Shown here one piece after another: positions 21,006 to 28,094 of a stretch of DNA of 64,000 nt (position 1 is its first letter; the number at the start of each line of letters is the position of its first letter). The stretch comes from Pseudomonadota bacterium (lineage in GTDB: Bacteria; Pseudomonadota; Gammaproteobacteria; UBA5335): positions 1 through 64,000 of the forward strand of contig JAXHTV010000003.1 in the NCBI GenBank assembly GCA_034189865.1. The letters run 5' to 3'. The notes under the pieces are model-generated. The model made no database searches, had not been told where the DNA came from, and saw nothing but the letters and a program-made list of their open reading frames with translations. The translations under genes were made by a program, and so were the position numbers.

Positions 21006-21019
21006 TGGCTAATAAATTC

Positions 21020-21053
21020 AAAAATGTAACAAAATTGTAATGCTTTATAACAG
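21020..21053 (-). promoter_or_regulatory. PhoB-box-like direct repeats upstream of the CHAD gene
   Basis: On the minus strand this reads CTGTTATAAAG, then TTACA and TTACA at an 11-base period (TTATA-N6-TTACA-N6-TTACA). CTGTTATAAAG differs from the E. coli Pho box half CTGTCATAAAG by one base, and TTACAT also occurs in the pstS Pho boxes. A competing reading is a sigma-70 promoter, GTGACA-N18-TTATAA, just upstream. The repeats end 15 bases before the ATG, which is close for an activator site. Confidence 0.35.
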
Positions 21054-21202
21054 AAACGAACGGTGCGATGTCACCGTGCTACTCGGTTGGAAAACATTCA
21101 TGCGGCTCGCGAAAAAATATCGCCGGCAGGACGGCAGGATTACGATGCGCGTTCACAAAACGAGGGCGGGATGAGAGGCGGCTTGTTTTTTGGCAGTCGC
21201 CG

Positions 21203-21631
21203 TCAGTTCGGCTGCAGCGTCGCGACGATTCCCATCCCCTCGAGCCAGATTCGACCAATTTCCCGATAACACGTGTCTTCGTGCTTTTGCCATTGGGTTT
21301 TGATCGGCGGCGTATTCTCCAACGCCTCATGAAATGCCCGGAAAGGACCCTCGCCATCAAGCGCTTCGTTAAGTTTGCGTTTGAACGATGCGGGCTCGAG
21401 CGTTTCGACAAATTTCCGCATCATGTGGAGGACTTTTTCAGAGGTGATCGGCTCAATCCAGACGAACCGGTCCGGATTGGCATGGATGCCTTCGAAATCA
21501 GGCTCGCCCGTCAGCTCTGGGTCGGGCACCGCGATGATCTCTCCGGTGCGGCGGTCAAGGTACCACTCAGATTCGTCGTGAGCTTGGAGCGCCAAACGAA
21601 GCGCCTCCGGGTCGATGGTCAGTGGCGTCAT
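21203..21631 (-). CDS. UPF0158-family protein
   Basis: 142 residues from MTPLTIDPEALRLALQ. The longer frame to 21880 overlaps the upstream permease gene and looks unlike coding sequence there. It contains SEWYLDRRTGEIIAVPDPEL, FVWIEPITSEKVLHMMRKFV and LNEALDGEGPFRAFHEALEN. That is the pattern of UPF0158 proteins: a short segment with a tryptophan and acidic residues, then a helix ending in G-x-F-R-x-F. No biochemical role is established for the family. It sits between the split permease and CHAD genes on the same strand. Confidence 0.75.
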   Translation of the reverse strand: MTPLTIDPEALRLALQAHDESEWYLDRRTGEIIAVPDPELTGEPDFEGIHANPDRFVWIEPITSEKVLHMMRKFVETLEPASFKRKLNEALDGEGPFRAFHEALENTPPIKTQWQKHEDTCYREIGRIWLEGMGIVATLQPN

Positions 21632-21735
21632 GTGGAGTCCAAAAGAGAGGGCCAACACGATTTGGCCTTTACCATACATCGTGGGTCTTACACGGGAGAC
21701 CGTCAAGTAGCGATACTGGGTGGTCTTGATGGGAC

Positions 21736-22230
21736 TCAGTTCAGAATCATCACCGCGTGCGTGGTGATGCCCGCTATGATGGGTAGTATTGCGCTGGCCG
21801 CCAGCCGACGGACGATGAAACCGAAGCCCATGAGTGGCAGTTCGAATACCAATACGCGATGAAAGGCCAGGGTAGACCAACTGGTCAGCAAGGCCACCAG
21901 TTGCGGCGTGCCGGCACCGGCATCAAACAGCGCAACTGCCAGTGGGAATGCGAATATCGGACCGCCGGGCATCAGGCTTCCAAGCAACGAGGCCAATGCA
22001 ATTCCTTTCAAGCCGGAGCCTTGCCCCAGTATGCCGACGAGGTGATCGGTGGGAATGAGGTGGGATAGAAAACTGGCCGCCAACACCGCCAAGGGCAGCG
22101 GAATCAGCAGCGCTTTCATTTGCCCCCACGCTTCCACGGAGGCCTGTCGATGGGCCTGGGGATTCCTGCCTTGAGCGACGATCGCAAGGGCGATCAGAAG
22201 CATCGATAAGGTGATGAAAGCACTCAGCAT
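21736..22230 (-). CDS. permease subunit, second half of a split UPF0718/DUF318-like transporter
   Basis: 164 residues from MLSAFITLSMLLIALAIV. The ATG shares one base with the stop codon of the previous gene (TGATG), so the two are translationally coupled. About four membrane helices surround LLGSLMPGGPIFAFPLAVAL and FELPLMGFGFIVRRLAASAI. These motifs repeat those in the upstream partner almost exactly. In YraQ/UPF0718 permeases the two halves are one chain. The substrate is unknown. Confidence 0.7.
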   Translation of the reverse strand: MLSAFITLSMLLIALAIVAQGRNPQAHRQASVEAWGQMKALLIPLPLAVLAASFLSHLIPTDHLVGILGQGSGLKGIALASLLGSLMPGGPIFAFPLAVALFDAGAGTPQLVALLTSWSTLAFHRVLVFELPLMGFGFIVRRLAASAILPIIAGITTHAVMILN

Positions 22231-22769
22231 CAGTGGGTGCTCTCCGAGCTTCGGAGACGATGAAGGCGAAACGCGCGGGCCGTGAATCCAGCCACGATGG
22301 GAAGCGGTAATGAGACGGCGTAGCGGAGCAATACAAAATCCCAGCCGAGAAAAGGAATCTCCCACACCAGGACCCGACTCAGGCCCAACACAGACCAAGC
22401 CGTTACGAATGCGACGCAGATTTCAAACGCGGCACCCGCCTGGTAGAGCGCTAGAACCAGCGGGAAAGCGGCAAAAGGTCCCCCTGGGGTGAGTGCGCCT
22501 GCCACCGTCGCGATCAGTAGTCCTCGAAGTCCACTGTTCGTCCCCAGCCAGCTCTCAACGGTTTGACGCGGCAAGAGCACCTGCGCGTATCCGGCGACCA
22601 GCAACGCGGCAACCAGGATGGGCATGATCAGCACAATGAGCTGCAAGCCTTCTCCGGTTGCCTCGATAACGGATTCAGCCCCTTGTGTTAGGTACAACCC
22701 CACCCCGGATAAGCCCGTCAAGAGCACGAAAAACAGGGTCATATGCCCGCGCTGGCGAGGTGAGTTCAT
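22230..22769 (-). CDS. permease subunit, first half of a split UPF0718/DUF318-like transporter
   Basis: 179 residues with about five membrane helices. Key segments are ATVAGALTPGGPFAAFPLVL, ALYQAGAAFEICVAFVTAWS and WEIPFLGWDFVLLRYAVSLP. Proline and glycine positions match those of its downstream partner, so the two proteins look like related half-transporters that assemble as a heterodimer. The family includes uncharacterised permeases and some organoarsenical pumps, but no metal-binding cysteines are present here. No strong ribosome binding site is visible before the ATG. Confidence 0.7.
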   Translation of the reverse strand: MNSPRQRGHMTLFFVLLTGLSGVGLYLTQGAESVIEATGEGLQLIVLIMPILVAALLVAGYAQVLLPRQTVESWLGTNSGLRGLLIATVAGALTPGGPFAAFPLVLALYQAGAAFEICVAFVTAWSVLGLSRVLVWEIPFLGWDFVLLRYAVSLPLPIVAGFTARAFRLHRLRSSESTH

Positions 22770-22915
22770 GTTCTAATTGGATTGTTGTGTTGGATGGCAC
22801 CACGGTGATGCCACTGTCAAACGGCTTGTCGAACGCATGATCCTAACACGTAATCCACCTGACTCGTTTCGGACTCAAAGTCTTTCGACGCCAACGATTC
22901 AAAGGGATCGAAAAT

Positions 22916-23221
22916 ATGAAAGTCACTGCAGAGATTTGCCTGGTTCCCATTGGGACCGATGTATCGTTATCTCCGTACATAACGGCTTGCGTTCGAGCAC
23001 TCGAAGAGGCGGGACTAAATCCACAATTGCATGCCTACGGTACGAATATCGAAGGGACCTGGGATGAAGTATTCGATGCTTTGAGATCCTGCCACGAAAT
23101 CGTCCACCGAATGGGTGCGCCGCGAATACTGACAACTCTGAAAGTGGGCACGCGAACCGACCGGGAACAGTCTTGTCAGGAGAAGATCGACAGCGTATCG
23201 GTCAAACTAGCGGACAGTTGA
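22916..23221 (+). CDS. MTH1187/YkoF-type thiamine-binding protein
   Basis: 101 residues. MKVTAEICLVPIGTDVSLSP, LNPQLHAYGTNIEGTWDEVF and IVHRMGAPRILTTLKVGTRT are the characteristic strands and binding loop of the MTH1187 family, a compact ferredoxin-like fold that binds thiamine or related heterocycles. AAGGG lies about ten bases before the ATG. It stands alone, facing a convergent phosphatase gene. A thiamine ligand is family knowledge, not shown by the sequence. Confidence 0.87.
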   Translation: MKVTAEICLVPIGTDVSLSPYITACVRALEEAGLNPQLHAYGTNIEGTWDEVFDALRSCHEIVHRMGAPRILTTLKVGTRTDREQSCQEKIDSVSVKLADS

Positions 23222-23243
23222 ATTGGTAGAATCCAGGGGATGG

Positions 23244-23684
23244 TCAGGTCGCGCCCGTGTCGGCATATTTCCACAAACAATCGACCACGTGCGTATTGTG
23301 GAAACGATAGTTCCAATCGAACGCGAGCCCGAACCGTTGGGCGGCAAACCGCGCAATGGCCGCAGACCGAGAAACACCCATCTCACAGTGTACGATCAAG
23401 CGAGTGGGGCCATCCTCGAGCAGGTGCCAGCGATCGAGAAACGCGATGACCTGCTCGGCATGCGTATCGCTGAAAATGATACAAGGGCCAGGCAAGAGGT
23501 CGTCCCCTGGCCAGTCGTCAACCCTGACCAGATCATGGAACTGTAACCGGAGGATATCTCGCCAACCCTCGCTTATCGAAGCCGGAGGGCGATGAGGGTC
23601 GGTTACGGAGATGACACATCCGTCAGTATTCGGACTGAGTTGCTCAGCCGCGTAGCGAGAAGTGAAAACGACGTCGGTGAACAT
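23244..23684 (-). CDS. tyrosine/dual-specificity-like protein phosphatase
   Basis: 146 residues from MFTDVVFTSRYAAEQL; a TTG at 23720 is an alternative start. The active-site loop is VHCEMGVSRSAAIARF, a clean HCx5R with cysteine and arginine intact. The general acid may be one of the aspartates around DDWPGDDLLPGP. The rest (CVISVTDPHRPPA, EQVIAFLDRW) fits the short bacterial family often annotated as predicted protein-tyrosine phosphatase. It is convergent with the thiamine-binding gene. Its substrate is unknown. Confidence 0.8.
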   Translation of the reverse strand: MFTDVVFTSRYAAEQLSPNTDGCVISVTDPHRPPASISEGWRDILRLQFHDLVRVDDWPGDDLLPGPCIIFSDTHAEQVIAFLDRWHLLEDGPTRLIVHCEMGVSRSAAIARFAAQRFGLAFDWNYRFHNTHVVDCLWKYADTGAT

Positions 23685-23823
23685 GTCAGTTTTATTTCGT
23701 TGCGCAAGAATGGTTAGCAAAACTCAACCGACTGCCGGGTCAGCGGCTCTGTCTTGTGGAATTGTCTGCTAGTTCGGAACAAAAATAAAGCACTGAGATG
23801 TAACCTGTCGCGAGGCTGAAAAA

Positions 23824-24012
23824 ATGACCGAGCAAGGAATGCTTCCCCGCGGTGAGCGATTGAGGCGAGCCGTCAAATGGCTTTCAGAACAAGAACGCAA
23901 AGACTTGAAAACGGTGGAGGAGGCGTGTCGACGTTTTGATCTTTCTCCTTTGGAAGAAGACTTTCTCCTCAAATACTTTCTTGATCGCGGCCAGGATGAA
24001 ATCTCGCCTTAA
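23824..24012 (+). CDS. conserved small protein of unknown function
   Basis: 62 residues, highly charged and helical: LPRGERLRRAVKWLSEQER and CRRFDLSPLEEDFLLKYFL. The pattern PRGE-x-L-R-x-A-VKW-[IL]-SE plus FDLSP-[LK]-[DE]-E-x-F-L recurs in small proteins of many sulphur- and metal-oxidising proteobacteria, to my recollection. GAGG lies eight bases before the ATG. It has no domain I can name. Confidence 0.65.
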   Translation: MTEQGMLPRGERLRRAVKWLSEQERKDLKTVEEACRRFDLSPLEEDFLLKYFLDRGQDEISP

Positions 24013-24101
24013 CAGACACGCCGCTCGATTTCTCCATCCCCGCCGAACTTGGTCGCTGCGTGTTTCGGCTCAGGCGGCGCTTCTTAATCGACCGACAAAA
24101 A

Positions 24102-24587
24102 TCAGCGAATCAGGGTAACAGGGCAGTTCGCCGCTTGTGTTACGCGCAGCGCCACGCTGCCGAGCAACAGCTCTCGAATGTTACCGGCTCCCCGCCGGCC
24201 GAGGATAATCAAATCGATCGGTTCGTTTTCGGCCATTGCCAGGATTTCCGTCGCAGGGTCGCCATCGCGCAAGGTGCACGCGATCTCCAAGGCACCGTGT
24301 AGCCGTGCCAAAGCTTCCGCCTCCGTCAGAATGGTCCGGCTTTGGGCCTCGGCGGATTCCGATAGGACGTCAAGCACGCTGGCGATTTCGGCCGTATCCC
24401 GTTGGTCTGCCGGTCGCGACTGCAAGTGTGTCAAGTAAGCCTGGAGTTGTTGCCGAGCGGGCACGGCTTTCTGGACAGTCATCAAGTTCAGGTCGCATGG
24501 CAATGCCGCGGCCATTTCGCTCGCGAAGATGATCGCACGGTTGGCGACGTCAGAGCCGTCCACAGGAACCAGAATACGGTTAATCAT
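24102..24587 (-). CDS. universal stress protein (UspA family)
   Basis: 161 residues, one Usp domain. MINRILVPVDGSDVANRAII is the first strand with the phosphate-side aspartate. The ATP-binding signature is LIILGRRGAGNIRELLLGSV, a G-x2-G-x9-G-S type, followed by ANCPVTLIR. Single-domain nucleotide-binding USPs of this type are induced by energy limitation or hypoxia in many bacteria. It is the last gene of the host-attachment/nrdJ/usp run on the minus strand, 48 bases after the reductase gene. USPs are also a large part of the mycobacterial DosR regulon. Confidence 0.92.
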   Translation of the reverse strand: MINRILVPVDGSDVANRAIIFASEMAAALPCDLNLMTVQKAVPARQQLQAYLTHLQSRPADQRDTAEIASVLDVLSESAEAQSRTILTEAEALARLHGALEIACTLRDGDPATEILAMAENEPIDLIILGRRGAGNIRELLLGSVALRVTQAANCPVTLIR

Positions 24588-24635
24588 AAAGCTCTCTTGG
24601 TGTGATCAGATCGCATGTGCGAACGCTAACAGTGG

Positions 24636-26438
24636 TTACCACGAAGGGTCAGGATGGCAAACGGGGCCGCAGCGAGCAACAACGTCTCTGGCATTGCCCG
24701 TCGTCCGGAAAGCAGTGAATCCCTTCAATCCGGAATCATAGGCCTGCGAATACAAATCGCAAAAGCGACCGAAAGATTGCGCTTTGGGTACGTTCACCGT
24801 TTTCGAGATGGCATTGTCCACATAGGGTTGCAATGCGGCTTGCATGGCCAAATGATCTGCCGGTGCCAATCGATCCGCTTCCACAAACCAATCCGGCAAT
24901 GGGCCGCTCGCGCTGTGACGGGCACGCCATAGACTGAACGCATAATCATCCAGAGCGTAGAACCGTTGCGTACCATCCGGCTGACGAATCGAACGCTCCT
25001 GATGGAAACCAAACACGGGCTCAATCCCGCTGGATACATTATCTGCCAACAGGCTAATGGTGCCGGCGGGAGCGAACGCAAGCAGATGGCTGTTTCGGAT
25101 GCCGAAGGTGTAAATCGCGGATTTGAGATCATCGGGCAGCGTCTCGATGAATGCGCTTTCGAGATAAGCATCTCGATCAAAGAGCGAGAATGCGCCTTTC
25201 TCCCGCGCCAAATCGATTGAGGCGCGATAACTCGCATGACACACGACGCGGGCGATATTGGCGCCCACATCACGAGCGGCTTGCTGTCCATAATGCAGCC
25301 CCAGCATCAACAGTACGTCAGCCAAGCCGGTAATACCCAGTCCGATCCGGCGTTTCCTTTGAGCCTCGGTTTGCTGAGCGGGAAGGGGATAGCCGGAAAC
25401 GTCGATCGCGTTGTCCAGCATGTGAACGCCGATGGTAGCCGTGTGTGCGATTCCGGACCAATCCAGTCGCGCACGCAAGGTGAATGGATCGCGGACAAAA
25501 CGCGTGAGGTTAATCGAACCCAATACGCAGGCGCCGTATGGCGGTAATGGGACTTCTCCGCAGGGATTCGTTGCGGTGATGTGCTCACAGTAATGGAGGT
25601 TGTTGCTACGGTTTATTTGATCGATGAACAAAACACCGGGTTCGCCGGTTTCGTATGCGGACCGCATCAGAGCCCGCCAGATCTGACGAGCCGGGACACG
25701 TTTGTGCACTCGGCAAGGGACGGCAGCTTCGAATCCGGGCCATGGCCGCATCTGGATATCGCCGGACTCGCTCCGGGACTGGCTTGCGGGAAATACCAGG
25801 GACCAAGCCTGATCGGCTCGGACCGCCGCCATGAACTCATCAGTGATCAAAACGGAAAGATTGAAGTGGCTCAACCTTCCAGATTGGGCTTTTGCTTCGA
25901 TGAAGCGCAAGACATCCGGATGATCACAACGCAAGGTGGCCATCATGGCGCCTCTTCGCGCGCCGGTCGAAAGCAAAGTCGCGCACATGGCATCCCAAAC
26001 ATGCATGAACGAGACCGGACCAGAAGCCGTGTTGCCCGTGTCCCCCGCAGTTTCGCCGAAGGGTCGAAGTGTGGAAAAGTCGTAACCGACGCCGCCGCCT
26101 TGCTGCATGGTTAGAGCGCCTTCCCGGAGCGCGGCGCAAATTCCGTCCAGGCTGTCGGCGATCCGCCCCATCACGAAACAGTTCATGAGGGTGACACGTC
26201 GCGCCGTTCCCGCACCGGCCAGGATTCGCCCACCGGGTAAGAAACGTAAATCCTTCATTACATCGAAAAAGCGATGGCGCCACTGATCGCCGTGGGTCTT
26301 CTCGCTTTGCGTCAGCGCCCGAGCGACTCGCCGCCAGGTATCCTGGGGGGTAGTGTCGCCAGTGTCGTTCGCCCGACGATCACGATAGCGGGTTTCCCAG
26401 ATATGCTGTGCGATCTCTGTCTGAAAAGGCTCTTGCAT
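24636..26438 (-). CDS. nrdJ: adenosylcobalamin-dependent (class II) ribonucleotide reductase, compact form
   Basis: 600 residues from MQEPFQTEIAQHIWETRYRD; the frame runs on to 26612 but there overlaps the upstream gene. It makes deoxyribonucleotides without oxygen, using a cobalamin-derived radical. Visible landmarks are PGGRILAGAGTARRVTLMNC (first redox cysteine), QQGGGVGYDFSTLRP, ATNPCGEVPLPPYGACVLGS (radical-site cysteine and glutamate, second redox cysteine), NSHLLAFAPAGTISLLADN, and a C-terminal cysteine pair in ARCGPVC that would relay electrons. Class II enzymes are often 700 or more residues, so this one is short, like mycobacterial NrdZ. It lies 46 bases after the host-attachment gene, downstream of the FNR/Anr box at 27030. 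Confidence 0.92.
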   Translation of the reverse strand: MQEPFQTEIAQHIWETRYRDRRANDTGDTTPQDTWRRVARALTQSEKTHGDQWRHRFFDVMKDLRFLPGGRILAGAGTARRVTLMNCFVMGRIADSLDGICAALREGALTMQQGGGVGYDFSTLRPFGETAGDTGNTASGPVSFMHVWDAMCATLLSTGARRGAMMATLRCDHPDVLRFIEAKAQSGRLSHFNLSVLITDEFMAAVRADQAWSLVFPASQSRSESGDIQMRPWPGFEAAVPCRVHKRVPARQIWRALMRSAYETGEPGVLFIDQINRSNNLHYCEHITATNPCGEVPLPPYGACVLGSINLTRFVRDPFTLRARLDWSGIAHTATIGVHMLDNAIDVSGYPLPAQQTEAQRKRRIGLGITGLADVLLMLGLHYGQQAARDVGANIARVVCHASYRASIDLAREKGAFSLFDRDAYLESAFIETLPDDLKSAIYTFGIRNSHLLAFAPAGTISLLADNVSSGIEPVFGFHQERSIRQPDGTQRFYALDDYAFSLWRARHSASGPLPDWFVEADRLAPADHLAMQAALQPYVDNAISKTVNVPKAQSFGRFCDLYSQAYDSGLKGFTAFRTTGNARDVVARCGPVCHPDPSW

Positions 26439-26484
26439 CGTGTCGACCTGATTCGAAAGCCGATATCGGCGCGCGGCGAGGTCG

Positions 26485-26943
26485 CTATGTACGTTGAGTG
26501 GGCAGGTGATCGGGTAAGTGCTGACGAATCTGATCGGGGCTCTCGAATGGCATGAGATCCAAATCCAGCTCCAAGGTGACGTGTTGCATGACGGTGTTAT
26601 CCAGCGCTTCACGCAGCAATCCGAGAAAATGAGGGGCCGCGATGAGAATCAAATGTTGGTAATCTCCGGTGTGCCGCGCCTCGGTAAGGTGACGCGAGAG
26701 CTCGCGCGCGAAGTCGACCTCGGCCTGCTCTTTGACCGAATGAGCCTTACCCATCGCATGCCGGCCCTGGCCAAAGCGATCGAAACTGCGACCGGGACGA
26801 TCGCTTTCTTGGTCCCGTCCGGGCTGACGACCAGCGTCGTTGTCGAAGGTCGCGGTAAGACGAAGATCATCAGCCCCGGTGTCGGTCGCATAAATGCGCG
26901 CCCGTCCAGCATCGGCAGTAACAACCCAAAACCGGTTTTTCAT
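26485..26943 (-). CDS. host-attachment-type protein (PF10116 family)
   Basis: 152 residues from MKNRFWVVTADAGRARIYAT; GAGGA lies eight bases before this ATG, which follows a TTG-ATT in frame. The start WVVTADAGRARIY, the middle FARELSRHLTEARHTGDYQH and LILIAAPHFLGLLREAL, and the end HLPDHLP are typical of the family named for a reported role in attachment of Agrobacterium to plants. The fold resembles eRF1/Pelota-type RNA-handling domains. The name is probably misleading here, because family members often sit in stress operons like this one. It is the first gene of the run leading to nrdJ and usp. Confidence 0.85.
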   Translation of the reverse strand: MKNRFWVVTADAGRARIYATDTGADDLRLTATFDNDAGRQPGRDQESDRPGRSFDRFGQGRHAMGKAHSVKEQAEVDFARELSRHLTEARHTGDYQHLILIAAPHFLGLLREALDNTVMQHVTLELDLDLMPFESPDQIRQHLPDHLPTQRT

Positions 26944-27029
26944 AATCAAGTCCTCGCAAATCGGCTCCCAGCGCCCTGAAAAACGGGTGGAATCACATCA
27001 AACACTAGTGGAGAACCGAGCGTATTCAG

Positions 27030-27043
27030 TTGACGTGTATCAA
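27030..27043. promoter_or_regulatory. FNR/Anr box between divergent stress operons
   Basis: TTGACGTGTATCAA fits TTGAC-N4-ATCAA exactly. It lies midway between the host-attachment/nrdJ/usp operon (start 26943) and the phosphoribosyltransferase gene (start 27128). For rightward transcription, a box at -41.5 gives a start near 27078 and a -10 at about 27066; TATTTT is at 27065-27070. For leftward transcription the -10 would be at 27007-27002, which reads TAGTGT. One dimeric regulator could thus switch on both sides. Confidence 0.6.
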
Positions 27044-27064
27044 TGCCCCGCTACAAGCTTGGCA

Positions 27065-27107
27065 TATTTTACGGCCGGATAACCAAGATTGGGGTAACGC
27101 CCCAATC
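27065..27107 (+). promoter_or_regulatory. -10 element and 5' leader hairpin of the phosphoribosyltransferase gene
   Basis: TATTTT at 27065-27070 is the -10 predicted by the FNR/Anr box. The leader then contains GATTGGGG-TAACG-CCCCAATC at 27087-27107, a perfect eight-pair stem with a five-base loop. It lies just ahead of the ribosome binding site TAAGGAG and the GTG start at 27128. Such a stem near the 5' end could protect the mRNA or modulate translation. There is no T-run, so it is not a terminator. Confidence 0.5.
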
Positions 27108-27127
27108 GGTTGTAAGGAGTCCGAATC

Positions 27128-27775
27128 GTGTTCGTGAATCGTCAAGATGCGGCCAGGCGGTTGGCCGACGCATTAAAGGCTTACGCGGCCGACCGCCCGG
27201 TGGTGGTGGCGATACCGCGAGGCGCGGTGCCCATGGCGGCCACGATCGCCGAAGCGCTGCATGGTGATTTGGATGTCGTTTTGGTCCGCAAATTAGGCGC
27301 GCCGGGAAACCCTGAGTTTGCGATCGGTGCCGTGGACGAAGCGGGGCATGTCTATCAGCCCAAACATGCGGTCAGATTAAAAATACCCGCAGAATATCTG
27401 GCATCGGAGAAGGCGCATCAGTTGGCGACTTTGCGGCGTCGACGTGACCAATACACCCCCGGATTGAAACCGATTGACCTGACTGGGCGAACGGTGATCG
27501 TCGTCGACGACGGAATCGCCACCGGAGCGACCATGGTAGCGGCGCTGGACGCACTGAGGGCGCGAGACCCCAAGCGGCTTATTGCGGCGGTGGGTGTCGC
27601 TCCACCCGACACGCTGTATTTGATTGAGCAACATGCCGATGAGGTTGTGTGCCTTGAGGCACCGATCGAGTTTTACGCAGTCGGGCAGTTTTTTCAGGAT
27701 TTTTCCCAGGTCGAGGACTCGGAAGTGGCAGAAACACTTCGACACTTTCGCGAGCCGCAACCCAATCAGAAATGA
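27128..27775 (+). CDS. COG1926-type phosphoribosyltransferase
   Basis: 215 residues, starting at GTG with AAGGAG eight bases upstream. The PRPP-binding loop VIVVDDGIATGAT is at about residues 122-134. VVVAIPRGAVPMAATIAEAL and LVRKLGAPGNPEFAIGAVDE are the other conserved parts of this family. The accepting base is not known. In Mycobacterium tuberculosis the homologous domain is fused to an alpha/beta hydrolase in Rv0571c, a DosR-regulon gene beside nrdZ. Here the hydrolase (32923) is separate but in the same island. It is divergent from the nrdJ operon across an FNR/Anr box. Confidence 0.9.
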   Translation: MFVNRQDAARRLADALKAYAADRPVVVAIPRGAVPMAATIAEALHGDLDVVLVRKLGAPGNPEFAIGAVDEAGHVYQPKHAVRLKIPAEYLASEKAHQLATLRRRRDQYTPGLKPIDLTGRTVIVVDDGIATGATMVAALDALRARDPKRLIAAVGVAPPDTLYLIEQHADEVVCLEAPIEFYAVGQFFQDFSQVEDSEVAETLRHFREPQPNQK

Positions 27776-28094
27776 TTTCTTATAAGGCCCGCCATTGAGT
27801 CAAACGTGATAAATTGCGGATCTATTTCCAAATGTGTTGCTGAGCCTTGTGCTTGATTGAACGTCATGTCTACTTTATCGACGCCGCGACGATCTGTCGT
27901 CAGCCGACGTGATCAGCCTATGACGTTGATCGACTTCTCAATATCCCCAGCGCAAAAGTCGGGCAGTATGTAGGATTCCCCCATACCATCTCCTAGCGGT
28001 TCACGCTAAAGTTTTTGCCAAATGACCGGCTACCTTATAGCGTCAGCGGCTATTCGCCGCCGCTTCGTAGCAGTACCTCATCAGGAACGCGGGC
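27776..28094. other. intergenic region upstream of the REC-PAS-GGDEF-EAL gene
   Basis: 319 bases with no convincing gene. There is no TTGAY-N4-RTCAA box; TTGAGTCAA at 27797 lacks the four-base spacer. A possible weak promoter is TTTGCC-N17-ATAGCG-like around 28014-28041. The coding start at 28095 has AGGA eight bases upstream. Confidence 0.5.
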
